Assembly (NCBI RefSeq): GCF_011077955.1
Contig: NZ_JAALBX010000007.1
Location: forward strand, 124,001-188,000
DNA length: 64,000 bases
Origin: Citrobacter freundii
GTDB taxonomy: Bacteria > Pseudomonadota > Gammaproteobacteria > Enterobacterales > Enterobacteriaceae
Direction: 5' to 3'
Positions 25,452 to 35,731 of the stretch are shown piece by piece (within the stretch, counting starts at the first letter, position 1; every line of letters begins with the position of its first letter). Under the pieces are notes generated by a model, which was given only the letters and a program-made list of their open reading frames with translations, ran no database searches and was not told where the DNA came from. Made by a program: the position numbers and the translations under genes.

Positions 25452-25465
25452 TTGATCTACATTAA
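25452..25465 (+). promoter_or_regulatory. FNR site upstream of ydfZ
   Basis: TTGAT-CTAC-ATTAA matches the FNR consensus TTGAT-N4-ATCAA with one mismatch. It lies 73 bp before ydfZ, at a distance suited to a class II promoter. ydfZ is FNR-activated in E. coli. Confidence 0.75.
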
Positions 25466-25537
25466 AGTTTTCGCCGTGTTGGTTTTTAAAATATTGGACG
25501 TCTGACACTTTCAGCCTGTTCATAGGAGAAAACCATC

Positions 25538-25741
25538 ATGATGACGTATGACCGTAACCGTAACTCCATCACCGAAGGCAGCCGCGTCATGCTTAGCGGC
25601 ACTGGCCAAACGGGCGTGATCCGCACCATTCACAGCGAAGGATTAACCGCCGAACAGGTTCGCCGCCAGCCGACGGTAGAAGTGGAAGGGATTGCGGATA
25701 AAGTTGCACCGGTTGATATCATTCGCCTTGGCATGAACTGA
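25538..25741 (+). CDS. ydfZ: YdfZ, small selenium-associated protein
   Basis: A 67-residue protein, [19 protein letters not shown] onward, ending IIRLGMN, closely matching E. coli YdfZ in sequence and length. It has a small beta-barrel-like, KOW/SH3-type composition. E. coli YdfZ was reported to bind selenium non-specifically, and its role is unclear. AGGAG lies 9 nt before the first of two consecutive ATG codons, favouring 25538. Expression is probably anaerobic, given the FNR site. Confidence 0.93.
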   Translation: MMTYDRNRNSITEGSRVMLSGTGQTGVIRTIHSEGLTAEQVRRQPTVEVEGIADKVAPVDIIRLGMN

Positions 25742-25746
25742 TTGTC

Positions 25747-25774
25747 AGGAATGCCGCTCTGTGGCGGCATTCCT
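25747..25774. terminator. Terminator between convergent ydfZ and ydfI
   Basis: An 11-bp perfect stem, AGGAATGCCGC / GCGGCATTCCT with a 6-nt loop, follows the ydfZ stop by 5 bp. It is A/T-flanked and probably used from both sides. Confidence 0.85.
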
Positions 25775-25784
25775 TTACGTTTTA

Positions 25785-27248
25785 CTATAAGGCCGCCGCA
25801 GCCTGCGCGACCGCCGCTTTCGCCCCTTTCTCCAGCAACAGCAGATACGCCTGCGTCACCCCTTCTACAAACGCCGGATTGTTCGGCAGATCGTTTGCGA
25901 AAATAGCCGACAACGATAACAGCGCCTGAACCCGCGCGGCGCCCTGCTCGCTCTGCGCGACTTTCGCGGCGATCTCAGCTTTCAACGGATCGCTTATCTC
26001 AATGGTATTGCCCTGCTCATCGACCCCATCGACATAACGCATCCAGCCTGCCACGCCCAGGGCCAGCAGTTGCCAGGAGGTTCCATGCGCCAGGTGCCAG
26101 CGAACCGAGTCCAGCATTCGCTGCGGAAGTTTTTGACTGCCATCCATGGCGATTTGCCAGGTGCGATGGGCAAGCGCGGTATTTTCATAGCGCGCGATCA
26201 GGCTGTCGGCATAACGGGCCAAATCCACGCCCTGGACGCGAAGCGTCGGCGCCTGCTCGTTGAGCATCAGCGCGCGGGCAGCCGCGCGGAAGTTAGCATC
26301 TTCCATACAAATATTGATTAACGGGTAGCCTGCCAGATAACCGAGATAAGCCAGGAACGAGTGGCTGCCATTGAGCATACGCAGCTTCATTTCCTCAAAC
26401 GGCAACACATCGCTCACCAGCTCGGCGCCCGCTTTTTCCCACTCCGGGCGACCTGCGACAAAATTATCTTCAATCACCCACTGGCGGAACGGCTCGCAAG
26501 CCACGGCGACAGGATCGTCGATGCCGGTCAGCTCAGCGATGCGTTGTAACGTTTGTGGCGTAACAGCAGGTACGATGCGATCGACCATCGTGGACGGAAA
26601 CGTCACTTCACGCTCAATCCACTGCATTAGCGTCGCATCCACCGCGCGGGCATACGCCAGCACGACATTGCGGGTCACATGACCGTTTTCCGGCATGTTA
26701 TCGCAGGACATGACGCTAAACCCGCGTAGGCCTGCGGCTTTGCGGCGGGCCAGCGCGGCGACGATCACCCCCACGGCGCTAACGGGCTGCTGTGGGTTTT
26801 TTAAATCGGCGGCGATAAGCGGGTGGTCGAGCATCAATTCCCCGCTCGCCGGTGAATGGCAGTAGCCTTTTTCGGTGATGGTTAACGACACAATCGCCAC
26901 TTCCGGCTGACATAACGCGTCGAGTACCGCCTCCAGTCCATCCACCTGTGCGTGCAGCGCCCGGGTCGCCACGCCCACCACGCGCGTCGTCCAGCCATCG
27001 GCGGACATTTCCGCCACGGTATATAACCGCGCTTGTTGATTCAGGTCGGCAATCTGTTGCTCGCCGCCAATCAGGTTCACTTCGCAGTAACCCCAATCGC
27101 TTTGATGATCGGTCGCCAGAATATCGGCGTAGACCGCCTGATGCGCGCGGTGAAACGCGCCAAAGCCGAGATGGACGCAACGGGTTACTAACCTTTTGCG
27201 ATCGTAGGTCGGTGCAAAACGGGATAAAGATAACGTGCTATTTTCCAT
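25785..27248 (-). CDS. ydfI: Mannitol dehydrogenase family oxidoreductase YdfI (fructuronate reductase-like)
   Basis: A 487-residue NAD-dependent polyol/hexonate dehydrogenase related to Uxu[21 protein letters not shown] is the cofactor loop. [30 protein letters not shown] and [20 protein letters not shown] contain the conserved Lys and Asn-His of the family. It is closely similar to E. coli YdfI. The neighbours uxaC and rspA point to fructuronate-to-mannonate reduction. The longest frame starts at 27371 within the transporter gene; the ATG at 27248 (MENSTLSL) leaves a 61-bp gap and matches family length. Confidence 0.9.
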   Translation of the reverse strand: MENSTLSLSRFAPTYDRKRLVTRCVHLGFGAFHRAHQAVYADILATDHQSDWGYCEVNLIGGEQQIADLNQQARLYTVAEMSADGWTTRVVGVATRALHAQVDGLEAVLDALCQPEVAIVSLTITEKGYCHSPASGELMLDHPLIAADLKNPQQPVSAVGVIVAALARRKAAGLRGFSVMSCDNMPENGHVTRNVVLAYARAVDATLMQWIEREVTFPSTMVDRIVPAVTPQTLQRIAELTGIDDPVAVACEPFRQWVIEDNFVAGRPEWEKAGAELVSDVLPFEEMKLRMLNGSHSFLAYLGYLAGYPLINICMEDANFRAAARALMLNEQAPTLRVQGVDLARYADSLIARYENTALAHRTWQIAMDGSQKLPQRMLDSVRWHLAHGTSWQLLALGVAGWMRYVDGVDEQGNTIEISDPLKAEIAAKVAQSEQGAARVQALLSLSAIFANDLPNNPAFVEGVTQAYLLLLEKGAKAAVAQAAAAL

Positions 27249-27309
27249 TATAAACTCGCTTAGCAGAACAGTCGGAAGCCAACCTTTGCAGGCTGGCTTA
27301 CCGGGTACG

Positions 27310-28860
27310 TCAGATATCACGCGATACGCGTAATTCGCCATGAGGGATAACGCCTGGCGCGTCACTGTCACGCCACAAGGTTTCGTAGCGATGGCCGGTT
27401 AAGTCTTCCACCACGGCACGCGTTTCAGGCGTGACTTCGCTCTTCGCGCCATGCGCTTTCAGGCGTTCAACTTCTTCAACAAAGATTTTGTGGGTGCGTT
27501 TGTTCAGACGGAACGTTAATGCCTGCCATAACGCGATGACCAGCAAACCCGCAGTACCGATAAACAGCAGTGAAGCAATCATGTCTACCGCGCTTTCCGG
27601 CTGAACCTGGCTGCCTTTTACAAAGCCGCCGGTTTGCAGCAGTATGCCTACTACGAAGGTCGCAATCGCCACCGTGGTTTTACGGGAGAATGTCATTACC
27701 GCAGCGAACAGACCCTCACGACGTTTACGGGTGATCATTTCATCGATATCGGGAATAAACGGGAAGACGTTCCACGGGGTGAATTCCAGCACGCAACGCC
27801 CAACCTGATAAATCGCTGCAATGGCGACTAACAGCACGACTTTATGATCGCTTGGGAACTGATAGACCATGAATAAACCGAACAGGCACAGCAGCATGAC
27901 GGTGTAGGCAAATAAATACAGGCGCGACGGGCCATATTTAATAATCGCCATACCTGCCAGTAACGTGACCGGAAGCCCAACGATACTCATGGAAAGCAGT
28001 GTACCGGCAAGGGAGGATGAAACCTGCAAACAATATACGCAGAAGAATACGAATACGGTGTTATAAACATCTTTAGCAGTAAAGGAGAATAAATAAATTG
28101 CCAGATGTTTTCTGAATGCACGAACCTTCAGGGTAGAGCCGTAATCTTTAAACAGCATACCCAGTTGGGCGAGTTTTTCACGGAAAGTGGTTACTTTGCC
28201 AGGGCGGTCAAGCTCAGCCAACATTTCTGGTGTTAATTCACGCTCCCAGGTCACTTTCCAGGAGATAAATACGCACACCATAAACAGTACGGCAAAGACC
28301 ACACCGTTAATCAGATAAGCATTAGCGTTATGCTCGCCAAAGAAACCAATCAACAGGCCCGGAATAAAGGTTGCCAGAAAGGTCCCGGTCGCGGAAAAGA
28401 ACATGCGACAGGTGGACATTTTCGTCCGCGAGTTAAAATCTTTGGTCATTTCTGACGGCAAAGTTTCCCACGGAATAAGCACCATTGCCGCAATAATTTC
28501 AAACGCCAGGTAGACCGCCAGATAAAAGCCCCAGGTCATGCCGTTTAACCATAACAGCGAATAAACCAGCATGAGCGGCGCGCCAATTAATAAAAAGAAA
28601 CGACGGCGGCCAAACTTTTTACCGAGATAATTTTTATAGAAGTGGTCGGTGAAACTGCCCATAAATAAACTGACAATCGCATCCACAATTCGCGCAATCG
28701 CCACAATTGATGCAGCCTCCACCGGAGACAGGCCGACAAAGGTGGTATAGAAAAACAGTAGCCAGGCGCCAATTACCGTAAAGGCGCCGCCACCCATGAT
28801 ATCGGTTACGCCATACCCGATACTCACGGGTATGGTGATTTGTCTTTTAGACTTAGACAT
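27310..28860 (-). CDS. GPH-family sugar:cation symporter (MFS), likely glucuronide or hexuronate
   Basis: A 516-residue transporter of the glycoside-pentoside-hexuronide family, with about twelve hydrophobic segments. The N-terminal [20 protein letters not shown] and [19 protein letters not shown] segments carry the conserved GPH residues near helices 1-2. A long hydrophilic C-terminal tail is present. UidB (GusB), the glucuronide carrier, is in this family, and the adjoining uxaC, rspA and ydfI suggest a glucuronide or glucuronate substrate. In K-12 the corresponding position holds ydfJ, a different MFS type, so this gene has been substituted. Confidence 0.85.
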   Translation of the reverse strand: MSKSKRQITIPVSIGYGVTDIMGGGAFTVIGAWLLFFYTTFVGLSPVEAASIVAIARIVDAIVSLFMGSFTDHFYKNYLGKKFGRRRFFLLIGAPLMLVYSLLWLNGMTWGFYLAVYLAFEIIAAMVLIPWETLPSEMTKDFNSRTKMSTCRMFFSATGTFLATFIPGLLIGFFGEHNANAYLINGVVFAVLFMVCVFISWKVTWERELTPEMLAELDRPGKVTTFREKLAQLGMLFKDYGSTLKVRAFRKHLAIYLFSFTAKDVYNTVFVFFCVYCLQVSSSLAGTLLSMSIVGLPVTLLAGMAIIKYGPSRLYLFAYTVMLLCLFGLFMVYQFPSDHKVVLLVAIAAIYQVGRCVLEFTPWNVFPFIPDIDEMITRKRREGLFAAVMTFSRKTTVAIATFVVGILLQTGGFVKGSQVQPESAVDMIASLLFIGTAGLLVIALWQALTFRLNKRTHKIFVEEVERLKAHGAKSEVTPETRAVVEDLTGHRYETLWRDSDAPGVIPHGELRVSRDI

Positions 28861-28887
28861 GGTCTATCCTCGATAGGGTCAGAGATT

Positions 28888-30294
28888 TTAGAATCGGAAA
28901 TAATTTTTAGCGTTGTCGTGACAAATATTTGTTATTAATTTCGATAATATTTTTGAATTATCAGGTACTTCTCCGCGTTCAACCCATCCGCCGACCAGAT
29001 TGCACAAGATCCGGCGGAAATAGTCGTGACGCGTATAGGAAATCAGGCTGCGCGAATCAGTCAGCATACCGACGAAATTCATTAATAGCCCTTGGTCAGC
29101 GAGGCTGTTTAACTGGTTCTCCATGCCACGGCGCGTATCGTTAAACCACCACCCGGAGCCAAACTGGATGGGCGATTTAACGCCCTCTTCGTCGGACTGA
29201 AAATTGGCGATTGTGGTCGCGACAATATCGTTGTAGATAGGATTCAAATTATAAAGAATCGTTTTTGGCAACGTGTTATTACGCGCCATGCTATCCAGCA
29301 AACCATTCAACCCTTTTGCCAGATGACATTGATCGGCGATGGAATCAAAACCGGTATTAATACCAATCTTTTCTTTCATTCGGCTGTTATTGCTGCGGAT
29401 CGCACCGAAATGAATTTGCATTGCCCAGTGCCGTTTTTTGTAATGCCCTGCCAGCATGACAAATATTGCGCTGATTAACGCCGCATGTTCATTTTGGGTT
29501 AATTTTTCACCGCGACATTTTTTGCCAAACAACGTATCGATCTCTTGCGGCGTGGCGGGCTGATAATGAATTTCAACCGGTCCGTGATCGGAGATACGGC
29601 ATCCGACGTCATGAAAATGATCGATACGATTTTCAATAGCCTGAGACAGGTCACCGAAATGCTTAATATTCACGCCAGTCCGGGCGGCGAGTTTTTCGAT
29701 AAACAGGGAAAACTGCTGTGGGTCTTCCTCAAAAATATCGTCCGGGCGGAAAGTGGGCAATACTTTTGTTTTAAAGGTCGGGTCGTCACGTAATAACCGA
29801 TGATACTCCAGCGAATCGAGCGGCGAGTCGGTAGTACAAATGACTGCCACGTTCGAGCGGCTAATCAGCGCCCTCGGTTTAAAATCATCCTGTAATAACT
29901 GTTGATTACAGCGCGCCATAATTTCGCGCCAGTTTTCAGCATCGAGATTTTCTTCAATTCCAAAATAAAACTGTAATTCGAGATGCGTCCAGTGATAGAG
30001 CGGATTACCAAAGCAGGACTCTACCGTGTGCGCCCACGCCTGGAATTTCTCTTCAGACGAGGCGCTACCGGTAATTTTATCTTCGCTCACGCCGTTGGCG
30101 CGCATAGCACGCCACTTATAATGATCGCCCGACAACCATAATTGGGTGATGTCCTGGAAAGATTTATTTTCATAAATTTCCTTCGCATCAAGGTGGCAAT
30201 GGTAATCGATAACAGGCAAATGTTTTGCCTGCTCCCGATACAATTTACGCCCGGCTTCATTATTAATCATAAAACTATCGTTAATAAATTTCAT
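28888..30294 (-). CDS. uxaC: Glucuronate/uronate isomerase UxaC
   Basis: A 468-residue amidohydrolase-superfamily isomerase (glucuronate to fructuronate). LPVIDYHCHLDAKEIYENK gives the metal HxH, GDHYKWRAMRANGVSE is a UxaC block, ICTTDSPLDSLEYH and FVGMLTDSRSLISYTRHDYFRR hold further conserved Asp and Arg residues. The length equals E. coli UxaC (470), but the sequence is considerably diverged and the gene is visibly more AT-rich than its neighbours. It is therefore probably a second, laterally acquired paralogue rather than the uxaCA-locus copy. It lies between rspA and the transporter, forming one operon. Confidence 0.92.
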   Translation of the reverse strand: MKFINDSFMINNEAGRKLYREQAKHLPVIDYHCHLDAKEIYENKSFQDITQLWLSGDHYKWRAMRANGVSEDKITGSASSEEKFQAWAHTVESCFGNPLYHWTHLELQFYFGIEENLDAENWREIMARCNQQLLQDDFKPRALISRSNVAVICTTDSPLDSLEYHRLLRDDPTFKTKVLPTFRPDDIFEEDPQQFSLFIEKLAARTGVNIKHFGDLSQAIENRIDHFHDVGCRISDHGPVEIHYQPATPQEIDTLFGKKCRGEKLTQNEHAALISAIFVMLAGHYKKRHWAMQIHFGAIRSNNSRMKEKIGINTGFDSIADQCHLAKGLNGLLDSMARNNTLPKTILYNLNPIYNDIVATTIANFQSDEEGVKSPIQFGSGWWFNDTRRGMENQLNSLADQGLLMNFVGMLTDSRSLISYTRHDYFRRILCNLVGGWVERGEVPDNSKILSKLITNICHDNAKNYFRF

Positions 30295-30337
30295 GACTGC
30301 TCTCCGTTATCGAGCATGGGTCAAGGTAAGGGTCGAA

Positions 30338-31552
30338 TTACCAGTTCCACAATGTGCCGTCTTCAAGACGCGCGACCGGCAAATAGGCTGATTCGTAGGG
30401 ATATTTCGCAGCCAGTTTTTCGTCAAACTCAATGCCAAGACCAGGTTTGTCGCCCGGATGCATATAGCCGTTGTCGAATGTCCAGTTATGTGGGAAGACT
30501 TCGAGCATTTGCTCGGAATACCCCATGTATTCCTGTACGCCGAAATTCGGCACCCACAAATCGAAATGCAGCGCGGCGGCCATGCAAACCGGAGAGAGAT
30601 CCGACGGGCCGTGTGAACCGGTACGCACCTGATAGAGCGAGGCAAAATCGGCAATCCGGCGCATACCGGTAATACCGCCCGCATGGGTGATGGTGGTGCG
30701 GATATAATCGATTAGCTGTTCTTCAATCAGCTGTTTGCAATCCCAGATACTGTTGAAGACTTCACCTACTGCAATCGGAGTCACAGTGTGTTGGCGGATA
30801 AGGCGGAAGCATTCCTGGTTTTCTGCAGGGGTTGGATCTTCCATCCAGAACAGGCGATGTTCTTCAATGCTCTTGCCAAAACGCGCGGCTTCAATCGGCG
30901 TCAGACGGTGGTGCATGTCGTGCAACAGATGCTCGTTAAAGCCAAATTTATTACGTACCGCTTCAAACAGTTTCGGCGTGAAATCGAGGTATTTTTCCGT
31001 TGACCACAGTTGCTCTTCAGGCCAGTCGCCTTTAGTAGCCGGTTCATACGCCAGACCTTTGCCCTTCGCCATGCCGTAGGTGGTTTTCATACCCGGCACG
31101 CCGCACTGTACGCGAATCGCTTTAAACCCCATCTCTTTATGACGCGCGTAATCATCAAGCACTTCATCAATGCTGTGACCGGTCGTGTGGCAGTAAACCA
31201 TCACGCCTTCGCGGGACGCGCCGCCAAGCAATTGATACAGCGGCATATTGGCGGCTTTGGCCTTAATATCCCACAGCGCCATGTCGATGGCGGAAATAGC
31301 AGACATCGTGACCGGGCCGCGACGCCAGTACGCGCCTTTATAGAAAAATTGCCAGATGTCTTCGATACGGTGCGCGTCGCGACCAACCAGTTGCGGACAC
31401 AAATGATCTTTAAGATAAGACGCAACCGACAGTTCGCGGCCATTAAGCGTGGCATCCCCTAACCCGGTTAATCCGCTGTCGGTGGTGATTTTTAAGGTGA
31501 CAAAGTTGCGACCCGGACAGGTCACAAAAACTTCAGCACTGACGATTTTCAT
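30338..31552 (-). CDS. rspA: D-mannonate dehydratase family protein RspA
   Basis: A 404-residue enolase-superfamily enzyme, the same length as E. coli RspA. Metal ligands are visible as Asp in [11 protein letters not shown], Glu in [12 protein letters not shown] and Glu in [17 protein letters not shown] also supplies the catalytic His, and the Tyr-Arg region is [16 protein letters not shown]. ManD-type members dehydrate D-mannonate to 2-keto-3-deoxygluconate. E. coli RspA was named for a starvation-sensing role, possibly through homoserine lactone breakdown. With uxaC and ydfI downstream, mannonate dehydration is the coherent role. First gene of the operon. RspB is missing. Confidence 0.92.
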   Translation of the reverse strand: MKIVSAEVFVTCPGRNFVTLKITTDSGLTGLGDATLNGRELSVASYLKDHLCPQLVGRDAHRIEDIWQFFYKGAYWRRGPVTMSAISAIDMALWDIKAKAANMPLYQLLGGASREGVMVYCHTTGHSIDEVLDDYARHKEMGFKAIRVQCGVPGMKTTYGMAKGKGLAYEPATKGDWPEEQLWSTEKYLDFTPKLFEAVRNKFGFNEHLLHDMHHRLTPIEAARFGKSIEEHRLFWMEDPTPAENQECFRLIRQHTVTPIAVGEVFNSIWDCKQLIEEQLIDYIRTTITHAGGITGMRRIADFASLYQVRTGSHGPSDLSPVCMAAALHFDLWVPNFGVQEYMGYSEQMLEVFPHNWTFDNGYMHPGDKPGLGIEFDEKLAAKYPYESAYLPVARLEDGTLWNW

Positions 31553-31709
31553 GGTTTTTCCTTACAACGTGAACGGCATGTATTAAGTTGCGGTCAATTT
31601 ACCCAACTGAGCTACTACCATACAAGTATAAAGATCGCAGAATTATGAGTGCAGTCACAAACCAGGGTGCAGAAAGGCTAAAATCTGGGCAATTCTGAGG
31701 GAGTTTTCG

Positions 31710-32036
31710 TCAGGCGCGGCCCCAACCCGCGACGATGATCAACATGCCGCACAGCGCCATCCCGGCGCCGAGCCAGTCAAAGAAAGTGAGTTTTACGCCA
31801 TCAACAATGCGCAACCACAGGAGCGCCGTCATCACATACACCCCGCCGTACGCCGCATAAACCCGTCCGCTCGCGGCAGGATGCAAAGTCAAAAGCCAGA
31901 CAAACAGCGCCAGAGATAGTGCGGCGGGGAATAACAACCCTGCCGATGCGCCACGCCGCAACCAAAGCCACGGGAGAAAACAGCCCACAATCTCCGCAAG
32001 CGCGGTGGCGAAAAACAGCAAGGTCGTTTTAATCAT
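31710..32036 (-). CDS. ynfA: YnfA family inner-membrane protein
   Basis: A 108-residue UPF0060 protein with four transmembrane helices ([81 protein letters not shown]). The [13 protein letters not shown] motif is conserved. It is distantly related to small multidrug-resistance transporters, and efflux function has been proposed in Shigella. It has the same position and length as E. coli ynfA, divergent from ynfB. Confidence 0.93.
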   Translation of the reverse strand: MIKTTLLFFATALAEIVGCFLPWLWLRRGASAGLLFPAALSLALFVWLLTLHPAASGRVYAAYGGVYVMTALLWLRIVDGVKLTFFDWLGAGMALCGMLIIVAGWGRA

Positions 32037-32146
32037 GTTTAAGTTAATTCCTGATAATACGATTCATAAATACTGCTCAAATACCCGGCAATGGTATAAT
32101 AAAATGGTCGGGCAACCGATATGAACTGTTAACCTTAAAGGAAACC

Positions 32147-32485
32147 ATGATGAAAACCCTCCTTGGCAAATCTGCTGTACTGATGTTGCTGGCTGGTGTG
32201 TTTACCATCGCTTCGCCGCTCCATGCGCAGACCGACAGACTGATTATCGAATCCGGCGATAGCGCGCAATCACGCCAAAATGCGGCGATGGATAAAGAGC
32301 AATGGAATGACACGCGTTCACTGCGCCAGAAAGTGAACAAACGTGCGGAAAAAGAGTGGGATAAAGCCGATGTCGCTTTTGATGCTCAGGATAACTGCCA
32401 GAAAAGCGCGAACGTGAACGCCTATTGGGAGCCTAACACCCTTCGCTGCCTGGATCGTCGCACAGGCCGCCAGATTACACCGTAA
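32147..32485 (+). CDS. ynfB: YnfB, periplasmic UPF0482 protein
   Basis: A 113-residue protein with an N-terminal signal peptide ([19 protein letters not shown], cleavage after HA). The mature part, with [25 protein letters not shown] and [20 protein letters not shown], is nearly identical to E. coli YnfB. Function unknown. Two adjacent ATG codons (32147 and 32150) are possible starts. It is followed by a terminator and then speG, as in E. coli. Confidence 0.93.
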   Translation: MMKTLLGKSAVLMLLAGVFTIASPLHAQTDRLIIESGDSAQSRQNAAMDKEQWNDTRSLRQKVNKRAEKEWDKADVAFDAQDNCQKSANVNAYWEPNTLRCLDRRTGRQITP

Positions 32486-32490
32486 TCCGC

Positions 32491-32515
32491 AGGGCTCCGA
32501 GCGGAGCCCTTCTTC
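32491..32515 (+). terminator. Terminator after ynfB
   Basis: AGGGCTCCG-AG-CGGAGCCCT, a 9-bp perfect stem followed by TCTTC, 5 bp after the ynfB stop and before speG. Confidence 0.8.
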
Positions 32516-32535
32516 AACATGCAAAAGGACTTACT

Positions 32536-33093
32536 ATGCCCAACGATCTTGTGGTCAAACTTCGTCCGCTGGAGCGCGAAGATTTGCGCTTCGTTCACCA
32601 GCTTGATAATAACGCCAGCGTCATGCGCTATTGGTTTGAAGAGCCTTATGAGGCATTTGTTGAACTTTCTGATCTCTATGACAAGCATATTCATGACCAG
32701 AGTGAGCGGCGCTTTGTTGTGGAATGTAACGGTGATAAAGCCGGTTTAGTGGAACTGGTCGAAATTAACCATGTTCATCGCCGGGCGGAATTTCAGATTA
32801 TTATTTCGCCAGAGCATCAGGGTAAAGGGCTTGCCTCCCGCGCCGCGAAACTGGCGATGGATTATGGCTTCACCGTCCTGAATCTCTATAAACTCTACCT
32901 GATTGTTGATAAAGAGAACGTCAAGGCTATCCATATTTACCGCAAACTGGGTTTTACGGTAGAAGGTGAGCTGGTTCATGAGTTCTTTATTAACGGCGAG
33001 TACCGCAACACTATCCGCATGTGCATTTTCCAGCATCAATATCTGGCGGAACATAAAACGCAGGGGAATATTTTAAAACCCACCGCGCAGTAA
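32536..33093 (+). CDS. speG: Spermidine N1-acetyltransferase SpeG
   Basis: A 185-residue GNAT enzyme acetylating spermidine and spermine to limit polyamine toxicity. [32 protein letters not shown] contains the acetyl-CoA-binding Q/RxxGxG/A motif. [21 protein letters not shown] is the allosteric polyamine site region. It is nearly identical to E. coli SpeG (186). mdtJI, the spermidine exporter, lies 12 kb away, so two polyamine-handling systems share the window. Confidence 0.96.
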   Translation: MPNDLVVKLRPLEREDLRFVHQLDNNASVMRYWFEEPYEAFVELSDLYDKHIHDQSERRFVVECNGDKAGLVELVEINHVHRRAEFQIIISPEHQGKGLASRAAKLAMDYGFTVLNLYKLYLIVDKENVKAIHIYRKLGFTVEGELVHEFFINGEYRNTIRMCIFQHQYLAEHKTQGNILKPTAQ

Positions 33094-33116
33094 CACACCC
33101 GCGGCAGGTCTGCGGA

Positions 33117-33827
33117 TCAGTAATAGTCGATGGTGTTTTGGATGGTGTAATGGTGCACCGCTGCCGGCGCAACGCTTTCATCGGTGATATCAAGCGTACA
33201 GCTTACCGGGTTAAAATACTTATCGTACTTGCAGGCCTGCCGGGCGCGCGAAATCGTTTTATTATCCAGCATGCTAACGGACTGGTAATCAAGTTTTTTA
33301 CGCTTATCCTTCCCCGTAATGGCCTTAACATCAAGCGTTGAGTCCTTAGTCTGGGTCTTCTTACCGAGCGGATACCCTTCTTCATCGTAACGGTAATTCA
33401 CGGTGGTTTCTTTACCCCGCGCCGCCACTACAAAGCCGTTATCGTCGGTATCATAAAGCAGGCCGATGGCCGGTAATTCTGCGAGCTGACATTTGCCCTG
33501 CAACTTTATCCGTTTGTCGAGGGCTTGTGCGCCAAGGTAGTAATTCGCATCCAGCACCAGCGCTACGCTGGTATTGGCATCGAGATCGTGAAACTCCAGC
33601 GAATCAAAACACCCTTCATGGGACACGGTAGCACTGACCCGTCGCGTCACTTCCCCTTTGTCATTCATCAGCGTCTGGCTGAAGTCTTTAACAGGCCCAC
33701 GCAGCGGATCGAAGTCAAATTCATTAGAAAAGCTTGCCATTTCAGGCGTATAGGCAATGGGCCCTTTTGGATCGTCGCAGCCGCTTAATGCTACTGTTAA
33801 CGCTATTAACACAATCTCTGGCTTCAC
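33117..33827 (-). CDS. ynfC: YnfC lipoprotein (UPF0257)
   Basis: A 236-residue lipoprotein. The start is taken as the GTG at 33827 with GGAGGA about 10 nt upstream. The product begins with Met-Lys-Pro (GTG read as Met), has a hydrophobic core, and shows a lipobox TVALSGC with the acylated Cys. The longer frame to 33860 would spoil the signal peptide. The body (TPEMASFSNEFDFDPLRGPV onward, C-terminus NTIDYY) matches E. coli YnfC. An Asp follows the Cys (CDD), which usually signals inner-membrane retention. Function unknown. Confidence 0.9.
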   Translation of the reverse strand: MKPEIVLIALTVALSGCDDPKGPIAYTPEMASFSNEFDFDPLRGPVKDFSQTLMNDKGEVTRRVSATVSHEGCFDSLEFHDLDANTSVALVLDANYYLGAQALDKRIKLQGKCQLAELPAIGLLYDTDDNGFVVAARGKETTVNYRYDEEGYPLGKKTQTKDSTLDVKAITGKDKRKKLDYQSVSMLDNKTISRARQACKYDKYFNPVSCTLDITDESVAPAAVHHYTIQNTIDYY

Positions 33828-33934
33828 GCGTGCGCTTCCTCCCGGTGCAATTATGATCATGATATAAGCAAATACAGAGATTTACACTATGGCTGCTATG
33901 CTTAACGCTAAGCACACGTAAAAAGGAGCCTGAT

Positions 33935-34240
33935 ATGACGCGTTTATCCTGGACTACCGCCTGTCTGCTGATGGCAGTGGCGACGCCCGTTCTCGCCGCA
34001 CCGGAGTCGTGCGAACGGGTAAAAGCAGATATTACGCAGCGCATTATCAATAATGGTGTCGCGGAAACCAGCTTTAGCTTGACGATTGTACCTGGCGACC
34101 AGGTTGATCCGGCGGATGCGCAAGTAGTTGGGCATTGCGCTAATGATACTTACAAAATTCTCTATACCCGCACCAGTAGCGGCAATGCGCCAGGCAATGC
34201 CACCCCGGCGCAGGACGGTTCACAAAGCGAACCGCAATAA
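33935..34240 (+). CDS. ynfD: YnfD, DUF1161 periplasmic protein
   Basis: A 101-residue secreted protein with a signal peptide (TACLLMAVATPVLAAP, cleavage after LAA). The DUF1161 core has two cysteines (ESCERVKADITQRI; VGHCANDTYKILY) that can form a disulfide. The C-terminus is a low-complexity Gly/Pro/Ser/Gln tail. Same location as E. coli ynfD. Function unknown. Confidence 0.9.
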   Translation: MTRLSWTTACLLMAVATPVLAAPESCERVKADITQRIINNGVAETSFSLTIVPGDQVDPADAQVVGHCANDTYKILYTRTSSGNAPGNATPAQDGSQSEPQ

Positions 34241-34246
34241 CTGGTT

Positions 34247-34266
34247 CCTCCGGCGCTGGCCGGAGG
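34247..34266. terminator. Hairpin between convergent ynfD and murP
   Basis: CCTCCGGC-GCTG-GCCGGAGG, an 8-bp perfect stem located 7 bp after each flanking stop codon. Probable shared terminator without a T-run. Confidence 0.7.
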
Positions 34267-34273
34267 CGCCCGC

Positions 34274-35719
34274 TTAGCTTAAATCGACATTTTTCGTGCC
34301 AAAAAGCCAGGTCAGCATAAACCCGCATACATAGGCTACCAGCAACCCCGCCGCATACACTGCCATCCCGGCATAGATCCCGCTTCCTGATGTCATTAGC
34401 GGCAGCGCCACTAAACCTGACGGGCCAAACACGGTATTTAATCCCACCGGCAACCCCATCCAGGCGACCAGACCGATAAAGAATCCGCCGCACGCGCCGC
34501 CCAAACAGGCGGTGATAAAAGGCTTCACGCGCGGCAGCGTGACGCCGTAAATCAGCGGTTCGCCAACGCCCAATATACCGGGAATGATCGCGCCTTTGAT
34601 TTGGGTGCGCAGTAACGCGCCTTTATTCGCGCGCACGTAGAGCGCCAGCGCCGCCCCTACCTGTCCGCCGCCCGCCATCGCCAGAATGGTGAACAGTGAA
34701 TTGAACCCCTGGGCTTCCATTAACGCGAAATAGACCGGGACAAAACCCTGGTGCACGCCGAACATCACCGCCAGCAAAAACAGCCCCGCCAGCACCGCTG
34801 AGCCGAACGGATTACCGTTCAGATGCAGGAAAAGCCAGGACATGGCATTAAAGAGATAACCGCCGAGCGGCATGATCACGATAAACGTGACGGCTCCCAT
34901 AATCAGCAGTGTCACTGCTGAGGTGAGGATCATATCCAGGTCGGCAGGCATAATGCTGCGCACCCGCTTTTCCACCCATGCGCCAAGAATAGCGGCAATC
35001 AGTACGCCGATAATATTGCCCCGGGGATCGATGGTATGACCAAAAAAGGAAGAGATGCCGGAGTAAAAACCGACCGTGGCGTCGGGGTTATAACCGAGCA
35101 CAAACAGCGCCGCGATAATCGCGCCGTTAACACCCGATCCGCCGAACGCTTTCTGCGCGTTGTAACCAATCAGAATACTCAAAAAGGTAAACATCCCTTT
35201 GCTGAATACCTTCATATAACTGATCGTTTCAACGAGCACCGCATTTGGCGACGTCTTGCCCAGCACAAAAATTTGCTCAGCGAGTGTGGCGAAACCAAGC
35301 AGCAAACCGACGGCGATAAAGCCTGGAATAAGTGGCGTAAAAATGGTGGCAAATTTAGCCAGAAACTTTTGTACGCCGCTGGTTTGCTTACCCTTTAACT
35401 GCTTTTTGTTCTGCGCGGCGATGTCCTTGAGCGTGTTGTCATCGCCCTGTGCCACGGCGGGCGCGCTTTCAAGATACTGCGTCATCATGTCTGCCGCCGT
35501 CTGGGCTTTGCCTGGGCCTAAGACAATCTGGAACTGCTCGTCGCTTTCAATGACGCCAAGCACGCCTGGGATCTGGCGGATGGCCGTCGCATCGGCGAGG
35601 GTATCGTCGCGCAGGGTAAGCCGTAGACGGGTCATACAGTTGCCGCATTGCAAAACGTTACCGCTTCCCCCTACGGCCTGGGTAATACTGGCTATCATCT
35701 CGCGGGTAATTTTGGCCAT
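34274..35719 (-). CDS. murP: PTS N-acetylmuramate transporter EIIBC, MurP
   Basis: A 481-residue permease. The EIIB domain carries the phospho-Cys in [14 protein letters not shown] (about residue 28) and [24 protein letters not shown]. The EIIC domain (about 120-475) has [32 protein letters not shown], typical of the MurP branch. It has no IIA domain and needs Crr. The ATG at 35719 is preferred to the GTG one codon earlier. It is 12 bp downstream of murQ, in the reverse order of partnership to a full mur operon. murR is not in the window. Confidence 0.93.
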   Translation of the reverse strand: MAKITREMIASITQAVGGSGNVLQCGNCMTRLRLTLRDDTLADATAIRQIPGVLGVIESDEQFQIVLGPGKAQTAADMMTQYLESAPAVAQGDDNTLKDIAAQNKKQLKGKQTSGVQKFLAKFATIFTPLIPGFIAVGLLLGFATLAEQIFVLGKTSPNAVLVETISYMKVFSKGMFTFLSILIGYNAQKAFGGSGVNGAIIAALFVLGYNPDATVGFYSGISSFFGHTIDPRGNIIGVLIAAILGAWVEKRVRSIMPADLDMILTSAVTLLIMGAVTFIVIMPLGGYLFNAMSWLFLHLNGNPFGSAVLAGLFLLAVMFGVHQGFVPVYFALMEAQGFNSLFTILAMAGGGQVGAALALYVRANKGALLRTQIKGAIIPGILGVGEPLIYGVTLPRVKPFITACLGGACGGFFIGLVAWMGLPVGLNTVFGPSGLVALPLMTSGSGIYAGMAVYAAGLLVAYVCGFMLTWLFGTKNVDLS

Positions 35720-35731
35720 CACTTTTATCCT

